From Xanthomonas sp. (GTDB lineage: Bacteria > Pseudomonadota > Gammaproteobacteria > Xanthomonadales > Xanthomonadaceae), in NCBI RefSeq assembly GCF_017163755.1, contig NZ_JAFIWC010000009.1, positions 91,242 through 155,241 on the forward strand: a DNA stretch of 64,000 nt, in the 5' to 3' direction. The stretch's first letter is position 1. Every line of letters begins with the position of its first letter. The notes below the pieces were generated by a model that worked only from the letters and a program-made list of their open reading frames with translations, was not told the DNA's origin and searched no databases. Made by a program: the position numbers and the translations under genes. Positions 52,001 through 59,854 of the stretch are shown here, in pieces.

Positions 52001-55000
52001 ACGGCTCCTACGGCGCATCCGCGCGGTTGAGCGTCGCCGGCACCGATATCGTCGATCCGTTGCCGACCCAGGCGATCCTCACCTCGGCCGACACGCTGCG
52101 CGCCTACTCGCAGTACAACGAAACCAGCTTTGCCGAGTTCGGCCTGGCCTGGGCCGAGCGCGACGGCGTGCCGCGGCCGCTGCTCGAGCGCGACGCCAAG
52201 ACCCTGCACCTGGCGCCGGGCAATGGCCTGGACGATCGTCACGGACTGCAGATGGCCGATGGCACGGTGCGCTTCGCGGCGGCCGAAGGCGGTTACGGCG
52301 GCACCTTGGTGGTGCGTGGCCGGGACATCGAGATCCTGGGCGAAGGCGCTGCCGCGACCGAAGGATTCGACGGCGTCTCGCTGCATGCCGATGTGCTCAA
52401 CGGAGTGGGTGCTTCGACCCTCAGCATCGGCAATGAGTTGATATCGCAGTTCACGGACGTGCAGCGCAGGACGCAGGACGCGCACCTGGTCAGTCTCGGC
52501 AACGTCTACACCAGCGCGCGTTCGATCACGCTGCGCGAAGGCGCCGTGCTGTCCGCGGCCCAGGTATTCCTGATCAGCGGGCAGCCCGCGGGCGGCATCA
52601 CCGTGGAGCAAGGCGCCTCCATCGACACGTTGGGCCGCGGCGCGGCGGCCTGGGACTCGAAGCTGGGCTACGTGTTCGACCCGGGCCTCAATGGCGTGCT
52701 GGCGCTGTCCAATGGTTGGCTGGACATGCTGGCACCGCAAGCCAGCGACGGCCTCTACGGTTCCGGCAAGATCGATATCGGCGCCTGCGCCGAGGGCGCC
52801 AGCTGCACGGGCAGCACGCGGCTCTACGCCGAGGGCACGATCACCGCCGCGACCGAGAAGTCGTTCCTGCTGGACGAGTCGGTGCGCTACGGCACCCGCA
52901 ACCTGGTGTTGGCGGTGGGCGGCGTCAACATCGGCAGCGAACAGGCGCTGGCCGATGCCGCCGCGCGCGGCGTCCTGCCCAATGGCCTGACCCTGAACCA
53001 GCAGGTGCTCGACCGGTTGTTGGCGGGCGACACCAGCACCGGCGCGCCGGCGTTGGAGAACCTGGTGCTCACCGCGCGCGATTCGGTGAACTTCTTCGAC
53101 TCGGTGGAGTTGTCCACGTTCGACGCGCTCACCGGCAAGTCGTCGTTGAAGCAGTTGGTGTTGGGCACCCCCGCGCTCTACGGCCATGGCGATGCGGCGG
53201 ACGTGGCGCGCATCGAAACCGACACGCTGGTCTGGAACGGCGCCAAGGGCGCCGCCGGCAGCCTGGTCGCCGGCGGCCCGGGCTCCGGCAGCGGCCAACT
53301 GGTCGTCGATGCGCGCCAGATCGAGTTCGGCTACGGGCCGCGCAGCCAAGCGGACACGCTGGCCACGCACGACCGCCTGGCCCTGGGATTCGCCGGCGTC
53401 GCGCTCAATGCCAGCGAACGGATCACCGCCAACCACAAGGGCAGCCTGTCGGTTTACCAGTCCCGCGATGGCTGGGACGACGCCAGCAAGTCGTTCCGCT
53501 ACAGCGGTGGCGATCTCAGCATCTCCACGCCCTTGCTGACCGGCCATGCCGGTTCGGTGAACACGATCAAGGCCGGCGGCAACATCACCGCCACGGCACC
53601 CGCGGGCACCGGTCGGCCCTCGCCGGACAACGCCGCGCTGGCCGATGCGCTGGGTGCCGAACTGGTCCTGGACGCGCGCGGCGCGCTGACGCTCGACACC
53701 GCCGTCCTGCTGCCCAGCGGCAGGCTGACACTGGCGGCGGACGGCGACGTGGCGCTGGCCGATGGCGCATGGCTGGACCTGGCCGGCAGGAAGATCGATT
53801 TCTACGATGTCAGCAAATACAGCTGGGGCGGCGACGTCGTCCTCGACAGCCGCCAGGGCGATGTCCTCCAGTCGGCGGCGTCGCGCATCGATATCTCCGC
53901 CGACTTCAACCGCGCCGGCAAGCTGACGGCGATGGCGCTGGAAGGCGGCGTCGATCTGGCCGGCGCGATAGCCGCCGGTAGCAGCGGGCACTACGACGCC
54001 GGCGGCACCGCGGTGCCGTTCGCTTCCGGCTACATCGACGTGCGCGGCCAGCGCATCGCCGACTTCGGCGGCCTCAACGCCAGGCTGACCGCAGGCGAAG
54101 CGTTCGGCGGCCGCAGCTTCCAGCTCGGGCAGGGCGACCTGGCCGTCGGCGACGAACTCAAGGCGCGCGAGATCAACGTCTCCGTCGACAACGGCAGCCT
54201 GACCGTCAACGGCACGGTCGATGCCAGCGGCGAGCAGGTGGGCAGCATCCGCCTGGCGGCGAACGCGGGCGTCACCCTGGCCGGCAGCGCGGTGCTCGAC
54301 GCCAGCGCCAGCGTGTTGCGCACGGACAGCTATGGCAAGGCGATCGAGGCGCCGAACCGCGCGACGATCGAAATAGATTCCGGCGATGGCCGCCTGACCA
54401 TCGGCAGCGGGGCGCGCATGGACCTGGGCGTGGCCGGCGCGAGCGCCGACTACGGCACCGTCACGCTCAACGCGCCACGCCTGGGTGGCGCCACCGGCAA
54501 CGACGTGGACATCGACGCGTCCGGCACGGTACGGATCGCCGGCGCCCGTGCGGTCACCGTCAATGCCTTCCACCGCTACGACGACGCCGATGCCGGGACG
54601 GATATCGGCGTGGACGGCCGCGACTACCAGACCATCGACCAGGCCTACCTGGACCGCAAGCATGCCGACAGCCAGCAGTTCGTCGCCAACGCGCTGGCGA
54701 ACGACGGCCTGATGAACGGCAAGCTGGGCGGACTGCGCGCCTACGGCGACCAGTTCCATCTCCGCCCGGGTATCGAGATCGTCAGCAGCACGGCCGATGG
54801 CGATCTGCACATCGATGGCGACATCGATCTGTCCGGCCATCGCTACGCCAGCGTCAATCCGCATGCGCAGCTGACCGGCGCGTACGGCTCGGGCGAAGCG
54901 GGCGCACTGCTGATCCGCGCCGGCGGCGACCTGGAAATCTTCGGCAGCCTGAGCGACGGCTTCGACGGATCGAAACTGCCGGTCTCGCCGGACGACAAGG

Positions 55001-58000
55001 GCTGGGTGCTGCCGGCCGGGCGCATGCCCTGGGGCGGGGACCTGATCATTCCGCATGGCGGCCTGGTCACCCTGGCCGAAGGCACGCAGTTCGCGGCCGG
55101 GCGCACGCTCAACTACGACCTGCCAACCCAGGCCATGACGCTGCCGACAGGCACGGTGCTGCCCATCGCGATGCCGCTGGAGCAGGCGCTCACGCTGCCG
55201 GCAGGCAGCGTGCTCGGCGCGGCAGTGCGCGATGCCGGCGGCAACGTCGTCCACGCGGCGGGCACGGTGCTGCAGCAGCCGGTCGAACTGCAGCCGGGCA
55301 TGCAACTAGGCGCCGGGTTCCGCCTGCCGTCGGAAACGCAGATGGCCGCGTTCGTGTGGCCGGGCGGCGTGCCGCTGCCGGCGAACATGACCCTGGAGCG
55401 GCCGCTGGCATTGGCCAAGGGCGCGATCGTGCCCGGCGAGACCGACGTCAAGCTTCCCGGCGACGCGGTCATGGTCAACCTGCGTCCGGCGGCCGATGCC
55501 GACGGCAACCAGGGCAGGACCTGGGCGTTGGCGCCGATGCTGCCGCAAGGGTCGCAATCGTGGGATCTGCGCCTGGTCGCCGGCGCGGACACGGCGGCGG
55601 CGGACACGCGGCTGGTCCGGCACGGCAGCGATGCCCGCCTGCACCTGGCCGATACGCATTTCGGCCTGGGCTTCATGGAAGTGGAGATTCCCGGCAGCGG
55701 CAGGCCGACGACCTATCACTGGGCGCCGGATGTCGACGTGGCGACGTGGGAGTCGATGGGCCTTTTCGGCATCGTGCCTGGCGAAGAGATTTCGGCGGAC
55801 ATGGTCCAGATGCTGCGCGACATCGGCTTCATTTCCGAAACGCCATTGGAACTCAACGACTGGGGGGTTGGCGCGGTGGCCGGGGTCCTGGATCCAGGCA
55901 AGCCCGCCGAAACACGCGTGGAAGGCCGGCCGGCGCGCCAGCAACTGTTCAGCGTGCTGCGCACCGGCACCGGCGATCTGGACCTGATCTCCGGCGGCGA
56001 TTTCCAGATGAGTTCGCCCTATGGCATCTACACCGCAGGCACCGCGTCGGCATCGCTGGGCTTGGCGTACGACCAGCGCCGGGGCCGACTGGCCGATGGC
56101 AGCGTGCTCGGCAGCGAAGGCACGGAGTACGAGGCCTGGGTCGACGGAGGCAACGGCAGCCTGTATCGGGCCTGGTACCCGGAGCATGGCGGCAACGTGC
56201 TGCTGCGCGCGCAGGGCGACGTCATCGGCGACCTCATCGGTCACAACACGGGGCAGTACCGGTACAACGTGACGCTGGGCAACGTCCGCGAACATATCGG
56301 CACCACCGCGGTGGGCAGCTGGCTCTGGCGCCAGGGCACCGGCAGCGTGGACACCGGCGCGGACGCCGTGCCGGCGGCCTGGTGGATCAACTTCGGCACG
56401 TATGTGGCCGGGCCGGCCAATGGCCAGCGGGACGATACCGGCCAATCGTTGTTCGCCAATACGCCGTTCCTCACCGGATTCACCGGGATCGGCACGCTGG
56501 GCGGCGGCAACCTCAGGGTGGAAACGGATGGCGACGCCGGCATGATCGGCGCGCGCGGCGATGCCGCGCTCACCGGACAGACGGGGAATCCCCGCTCCCA
56601 TGCGCCGCGCAGCCAGGGCCTGCACCTGGCGGTCGCCAGCACCGGACGGATGACCGCGGCCGGCGAGTTGGTACAGACCGGCGGTGGCGATCTGGACATC
56701 CGCCTCGGCGGCGCGCTCAATCCCAACCCGGGCCTGCAGCGCAACGAGCACGATCTCAACAGCACCTTCGTCAATCTGCGTGGCGCGCTGAACCTGCAGG
56801 CCGGCGCCGTCGGCGGCGTGCAGCTGCGCTATGGCGTGCTCGACCAGATGGACTCGCGCGGCGGCGATCCCTTCGCCGCCGGACGCTCGCTGTCCGGCGG
56901 CGGACCGGTGCTGGTGATCGGCGATGCGACCGCACGCCTGGACAGCCGTGGCGACCTGGTCCTGGGCGGCGTGGTCGACCCCGGCCGCAGCCTGCAGTAC
57001 AACGCCACGCCGTTCTCCTACCAAGGCGTCGCACACGAGGGCGAGGGCTGGAGCTGGTTCTCGCTGTGGACGCCGGCCAGTGCGGTGGATCTGTTCAGCG
57101 CCGGCGGAAATCTGACCCCGACCACCGCGTGGGCCGAGAGCGGCGTGACGGAAGACATGGTCACTCCTTCCCACGGCCGCAACCAGTCGGCCAGCCTGGA
57201 CGGCCAGTTCTATCCTTCGATCCTGCGCGCGGTCGCGGCCAACGGCAGCATGTACTACGGCGTGGGCACCACCACGCTGCTCAACTCGATAGCCCCCCAG
57301 TCGCCATTGCGGGTGTCGATGGGCCTGACCCTGGCGCCGTCGCCGCACGGCGAGCAGTTCGTCAACGTCACCGGCAAGGGCGAACTGCAATTGCTGGCGA
57401 TGGACTCGATCTACGCCAGCGGCTACCCGATCACCGCCTCGACCGCCGACCCGCTGGCGCTGACCAGTCCGTTCCGTCCTGGCTTTTCCGGCCTGCTGTC
57501 CTACACCGGCGGCGGCCAGTGGGGCTTCGATCCGGTGCGCGTGCACAACGTGGCCCCGGAAGCGGCGGCCTACAGCGACTGGGCGCTGGAGGGCGGACGC
57601 TACAACGGCGCCGCGCTGTTCACCTTCGCCAGTGCGGCCACGTCCGCCTACGCGCCGCAGGCGCAGCAGCCGGCGCAGTACTACGCGGTGCAGGGCGACA
57701 TCGTGGGGCTGCGTACCGGCAACATCGCCTCGCTGGGCTACCAGGGCCGCGACGGCGTGCGCTACGAAGGCTCCATTCCGGTGGCCATCCGCGCCGGCCG
57801 CGACATTACCGATTCCGGCACGCCCCTGGGCAAGAACGACACCGTCGTCGCCGGCAAGGGCAACCTGATCTCGCACACGCATGCGGACGACATCTCGGTG
57901 GTGGAAGCGGGCCGCGATATCCGCCACAGCAGCTTCTACATCACCGGTCCCGGCCTGCTGGAAGTGACCGCCGGGCGCCACCTCTACTTCGCGGACAAGG

Positions 58001-59628
58001 GCGAATTGAAGAGCCTGGGGGCGGTCGTGAACGTCTCCCCGGACGATCGCAGCAGCGGCGCGAGCATCGCCGTTGCCGCCGGCATGGGCGATGGCGCGAA
58101 CTGGTCCGGCTTTGCGGAGCGTTACCTGGATCCCGGCAACCAGGCCGATTCCGAACGGCCGTTCGCCGATCAGCCCGGCAAGGCCTTGACCATCTACAGC
58201 GGCGAGCTGACCTTGGCGCGCTGGTTGCAGCGCGAGTTCGGCTACAGCGGCGATGACGCCGGCGCCGCGGCGTTCCTGGCCGGCAAACAGACCGAGCTGG
58301 ACCAGCGGCGCAACGACGCCGTGGCGCAGGGACAGGCCGCCAGCAATCGCTCGCTTTCCCGCGAATACAAGGTCGAGAGCCGACTGCACCTGGTGAACTG
58401 GCTGAGCGAGCGCTTCGGCAACGGCAGCGGCAATGGCCTGGGCATGCATTTCGACGCGGCGACGATGGATGCGCGTGCGTTCTTCGACGGCCTGCCGCCG
58501 GAACAGCAGCGCGCCTTCCTGCGCAACGTGTACTACGCCGAACTCAAGATCGCAGGACGCGAATACAACGACCAGGACGGCCAACGCTTCGGCAGCTACC
58601 TGCGCGGCCGCGAGGCCATCGCCACGCTGTTGCCGGAGCAGGACGCCGCCGGCCACAAGCGCGTCTACGAAGGGGATCTGACCCTGTTCAGCAGCGCGCT
58701 CTATTACAACGACTGGGTGACCTCGAACGGCATCGGCAAGGACCGCCCGACCCCCGGCAAGACCTACATCACCAAAGCCGAATGGGAGGCGCTGGGCAGC
58801 CCGGGCTACGGCGTGGCGTTCTACGACGTGCTCGATGCGGGCATCCATACCAACTTCGGCGGCGACATCAGCATCATGACGCCGGGCGGACGCACCCTGG
58901 TGGGCGTGGACGGCGGATTCGTTCCGGGTGCCGGATCGGGCGTGATGACCCAGGGCGAGGGCGACATCAACCTGTACGCGCTCGACGACATCCTGATGGG
59001 CCAGAGCCGCATCTTCACCACCTTCGGCGGCAACATCCTGGCCTGGTCCGCGCAGGGCGACATCAACGCCGGCCGCGGCAGCAAGACCACGGTGGTGTAC
59101 ACCCCGCAACGCCGCGCCTACGACGATGTCGGCAACGTCAGCCTGTCGCCGAGCGCGCCGAACACCGGTGCGGGCATCGCCACGCTCAATCCCGTTCCCG
59201 AAGTGCCGCCGGGCGACATCGACCTGATCGCGCCGCTGGGCACCATCGATGCGGGCGAGGCGGGCATCCGCGTGTCGGGTAACGTGAACCTGGCCGCGCT
59301 GCAGGTGCTCAACGCCGAGAACATCCAGACCCAGGGCGAGTCCACCGGCGTTCCGGTGGTGGCGGCGGTGAACGTCAGCGCGCTGACCTCGGCCAGCGCG
59401 GCGGCCAACAGCGCGGTGCAGGCGGCGCAGGACATGGTGAAACGGCAGACGCAGCAGTCGCGGCCCTCGGTGATCAGCGTGCAGGTGCTGGGGTTCGGCG
59501 AGGATTCCAGCAGCGTCGAACCGCCGCGCAAGGACGAGGGCTACGACAGCAACAGCGTGGTGCAGGTGGTCGGCATGGGAGAGCTGACGCCCGAGCAACG
59601 CGCGCGCCTGGCGCCGGACAGGCAATGA
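46081..59628 (+). CDS. Giant two-partner-secretion exoprotein (filamentous haemagglutinin family, TpsA)
   Basis: The 4,515-residue protein has a long signal peptide (about 1-41, ending VHA), the conserved TPS secretion domain (about 130-270), thousands of residues of beta-helix-like repeats rich in Gly, Asp and Ala, and a C-terminal DUF3739-type section (about 4260-4430: GGDISIMTPGGRTLVGVDGG). The TPS domain has NRNG (residues 222-225) where many relatives have NPNG. No toxin tail, VENN motif or pretoxin domain is visible, so an adhesin or matrix role is likelier than contact-dependent inhibition. ATG 46081 has GGGTGG upstream. The partner transporter follows after a hairpin, then the ExbB, ExbD and TonB genes. 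Confidence 0.93.
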   Translation: MVKQANQAGRTSANRGLRIKPLAHAITALLVAGGMASGVHAQQAFSAGWFATKGAQQQAAAQTGQLPNGMPANLPRPQQQTQEARDRLKTSLENLGTAAQAIAVQQRMQQAAREAARLRPGGVPDGLGEGGLKIDDNALTSGWHNAKDPTQAVAGGKTTVTIEQTGDKAVLNWETFNVGRDTLVDFRQDASWSVLNRINDPLARPSQIQGQINAPGTVFLINRNGVVFGGSSQVNVKNLAASAVDISDQQFAKGLYSDAKGSGFVPTFANDPASATNGFGQASGSVVVERGARITTHTPSTVTEGGGYVMLLGAEVHNHGQISTANGQATLAAGDAFVIRKGMGTEQNQTSTTRGNVVTALRSGPGASQAADAPPRAGGVVSNTGLIQADTGDITLTGRDVRQQGTLLSTTSVHTRGTIHLSNDAGDADGQVRLGEGSLTAIVLDDSATTALDVQRETLVKDADKPGDGVQHRRDQSLVQIASGGDVTFDGGSLTLATSGQVLVDAAGTSRVQEGARIDVSGHVGVKIAMEANNVQINVQGNEQRDAPVNRDGKALNNNDIWLDRRDLVLVPAGTNGYEADRWYTAGGLLEVGGYLGITGHGIGEWSAQGGTVQFGGGELVSQRGSSINLSGGTLDVQTGYVNQTHLKGADGKLYNASTAPGDLLYTGLYRGFEDTHARWGSAATAYYYSPLIGSQKRLENGYTVGRDAGRLVVATRAATLEGDIETATFQGDRQTQAREQDLDGYRQSQTAAARNGELIVGSYATVYDKVARDLRYSAGAVTKEIVIGQAADEETGQTGTDAQGSDTDAQRIVLDAGWLNRQELGSLKAYATTGVEVNEAVAVAPGGQIALHATQVDVGADLTARGGRIALGNVVEKWTSNLGWIETAVAPVPDGMSARTAIDEDVVLDARGLWTNLARDGGDIGGMPYAGGGDIDVRSSGSVSVGKGALLDASAGAVLMADDTLRGGRGGDIALIASDLPTSETLDDAKPGRLTLAGEVRSQGVKGGGRLTLQSGGSVVIGGQVPGSDGVLRQGEASLIDLITESDFSVAEGAVLPSDYRYTRSHAKPGEAVGSAPAITLGQADSYVTLGAAWALPRPDTGANYWVNTASGEQIAVYSYATPPELPAGTVITGIGGTFPTGYVVQGEVFPNGLAVKPATAVVKAGDRAPVAVVFEAGSRIAAGRVLEQDVAVAAPLHLDADLFAQGFSSYEIHGQQSLAVAEGATIDVRMPVLQWDRSSARGVETGADPSAALTLWQPPQFQEDVTAARLSLRDGADLRLHAGSRFGAPSTLSIGQGARIGVDPGRSIGLTGNGQITVEGTLRAAGGHIDLQIDDFDPALNTGQSHDRSLWIGETALLDVAGLAHVALDAQGRRYGQVTAGGRIQIGATYNADATEVGAADAFVVVRPGARLEASGAAATLDVPQGQAAPIASDGGLIHLASSNGLFVDGDLRAAAGGAGAAGGTLALALETPNYPLADRPDPRVRSVREMHLVAEQEREALPERLQPGHAGTGLDYGHARIGVDRIQAGGFDNLSLLVNGVLGIGDGVDLQLGQSLRLTAGSIGLAPGSQGADIALAAPYVRLAGATRSQKDHHTMPYPTPSGLPEVLEGSRLTIDSSLLDVIEDVGFGTAGAAEQADGTRLEVRRDGFETVELRSQGDLRFLKAIAKDRTSLDTGGDLVLAASQIYPATGALAEVNVGRYPYLNQWGGEAVAFDGERSLRIERTGSAEPRVPFSVFGSLYLRSGAIDHGGVLRAPLGTIVMGSGNTLVDPDEHDVGQPSNVVLRPGSITSASAAGLTMPYGGTVDGLTYTYDGRDVTYQGLGSLMGSVQLDGGRIEVQEGASIDLSGGGKLTGAAFLSGRGGSTDARLNPLVQMAADGGGFVLPGLSTNPVYAIVPGTQPGYAPVAQEHGAGDPAIGRQITLGEGVPGLPAGTYTLLPSSYALLPGAFRVELNGLANSVAADGAVSPMRNGSYGASARLSVAGTDIVDPLPTQAILTSADTLRAYSQYNETSFAEFGLAWAERDGVPRPLLERDAKTLHLAPGNGLDDRHGLQMADGTVRFAAAEGGYGGTLVVRGRDIEILGEGAAATEGFDGVSLHADVLNGVGASTLSIGNELISQFTDVQRRTQDAHLVSLGNVYTSARSITLREGAVLSAAQVFLISGQPAGGITVEQGASIDTLGRGAAAWDSKLGYVFDPGLNGVLALSNGWLDMLAPQASDGLYGSGKIDIGACAEGASCTGSTRLYAEGTITAATEKSFLLDESVRYGTRNLVLAVGGVNIGSEQALADAAARGVLPNGLTLNQQVLDRLLAGDTSTGAPALENLVLTARDSVNFFDSVELSTFDALTGKSSLKQLVLGTPALYGHGDAADVARIETDTLVWNGAKGAAGSLVAGGPGSGSGQLVVDARQIEFGYGPRSQADTLATHDRLALGFAGVALNASERITANHKGSLSVYQSRDGWDDASKSFRYSGGDLSISTPLLTGHAGSVNTIKAGGNITATAPAGTGRPSPDNAALADALGAELVLDARGALTLDTAVLLPSGRLTLAADGDVALADGAWLDLAGRKIDFYDVSKYSWGGDVVLDSRQGDVLQSAASRIDISADFNRAGKLTAMALEGGVDLAGAIAAGSSGHYDAGGTAVPFASGYIDVRGQRIADFGGLNARLTAGEAFGGRSFQLGQGDLAVGDELKAREINVSVDNGSLTVNGTVDASGEQVGSIRLAANAGVTLAGSAVLDASASVLRTDSYGKAIEAPNRATIEIDSGDGRLTIGSGARMDLGVAGASADYGTVTLNAPRLGGATGNDVDIDASGTVRIAGARAVTVNAFHRYDDADAGTDIGVDGRDYQTIDQAYLDRKHADSQQFVANALANDGLMNGKLGGLRAYGDQFHLRPGIEIVSSTADGDLHIDGDIDLSGHRYASVNPHAQLTGAYGSGEAGALLIRAGGDLEIFGSLSDGFDGSKLPVSPDDKGWVLPAGRMPWGGDLIIPHGGLVTLAEGTQFAAGRTLNYDLPTQAMTLPTGTVLPIAMPLEQALTLPAGSVLGAAVRDAGGNVVHAAGTVLQQPVELQPGMQLGAGFRLPSETQMAAFVWPGGVPLPANMTLERPLALAKGAIVPGETDVKLPGDAVMVNLRPAADADGNQGRTWALAPMLPQGSQSWDLRLVAGADTAAADTRLVRHGSDARLHLADTHFGLGFMEVEIPGSGRPTTYHWAPDVDVATWESMGLFGIVPGEEISADMVQMLRDIGFISETPLELNDWGVGAVAGVLDPGKPAETRVEGRPARQQLFSVLRTGTGDLDLISGGDFQMSSPYGIYTAGTASASLGLAYDQRRGRLADGSVLGSEGTEYEAWVDGGNGSLYRAWYPEHGGNVLLRAQGDVIGDLIGHNTGQYRYNVTLGNVREHIGTTAVGSWLWRQGTGSVDTGADAVPAAWWINFGTYVAGPANGQRDDTGQSLFANTPFLTGFTGIGTLGGGNLRVETDGDAGMIGARGDAALTGQTGNPRSHAPRSQGLHLAVASTGRMTAAGELVQTGGGDLDIRLGGALNPNPGLQRNEHDLNSTFVNLRGALNLQAGAVGGVQLRYGVLDQMDSRGGDPFAAGRSLSGGGPVLVIGDATARLDSRGDLVLGGVVDPGRSLQYNATPFSYQGVAHEGEGWSWFSLWTPASAVDLFSAGGNLTPTTAWAESGVTEDMVTPSHGRNQSASLDGQFYPSILRAVAANGSMYYGVGTTTLLNSIAPQSPLRVSMGLTLAPSPHGEQFVNVTGKGELQLLAMDSIYASGYPITASTADPLALTSPFRPGFSGLLSYTGGGQWGFDPVRVHNVAPEAAAYSDWALEGGRYNGAALFTFASAATSAYAPQAQQPAQYYAVQGDIVGLRTGNIASLGYQGRDGVRYEGSIPVAIRAGRDITDSGTPLGKNDTVVAGKGNLISHTHADDISVVEAGRDIRHSSFYITGPGLLEVTAGRHLYFADKGELKSLGAVVNVSPDDRSSGASIAVAAGMGDGANWSGFAERYLDPGNQADSERPFADQPGKALTIYSGELTLARWLQREFGYSGDDAGAAAFLAGKQTELDQRRNDAVAQGQAASNRSLSREYKVESRLHLVNWLSERFGNGSGNGLGMHFDAATMDARAFFDGLPPEQQRAFLRNVYYAELKIAGREYNDQDGQRFGSYLRGREAIATLLPEQDAAGHKRVYEGDLTLFSSALYYNDWVTSNGIGKDRPTPGKTYITKAEWEALGSPGYGVAFYDVLDAGIHTNFGGDISIMTPGGRTLVGVDGGFVPGAGSGVMTQGEGDINLYALDDILMGQSRIFTTFGGNILAWSAQGDINAGRGSKTTVVYTPQRRAYDDVGNVSLSPSAPNTGAGIATLNPVPEVPPGDIDLIAPLGTIDAGEAGIRVSGNVNLAALQVLNAENIQTQGESTGVPVVAAVNVSALTSASAAANSAVQAAQDMVKRQTQQSRPSVISVQVLGFGEDSSSVEPPRKDEGYDSNSVVQVVGMGELTPEQRARLAPDRQ

Positions 59629-59646
59629 CCGCAATCGCCATGGCGA

Positions 59647-59683
59647 TCGTGGCGAAGGCGCCCATCGAGCGCCTTCGCCACGA
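59647..59683. terminator. Strong hairpin between tpsA and tpsB
   Basis: Bases 59647-59661 pair perfectly with 59669-59683 to give a 15-bp stem closed by a 7-base loop (CCATCGA). It starts 18 bases after the exoprotein stop codon and about 170 bases before the transporter. There is no T-run, so it is more likely an mRNA-stabilising or partial-termination element than a full terminator. Confidence 0.6.
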
Positions 59684-59854
59684 GACAGGACCGGAAGCGC
59701 CGGCCTTTGCAACGTCGGCGATACATGCGCACGCCATGATGCCCGGGCCGCAGGAACCACACAGGGGAATCCGTTTCCGCGCGCCCGGGTCGACACCTGC
59801 ATGAAGCGCAGCCGCGACGGCTTCTTCACCCTTTCCCGTTTCGAGAATCCACCG

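Noticed and set aside
46081..59628. TpsA considered as a CdiA-type contact-dependent toxin
   Set aside because: No VENN motif, no toxin-like C-terminus and no immunity-sized gene after it; the C-terminus is of the DUF3739 kind.
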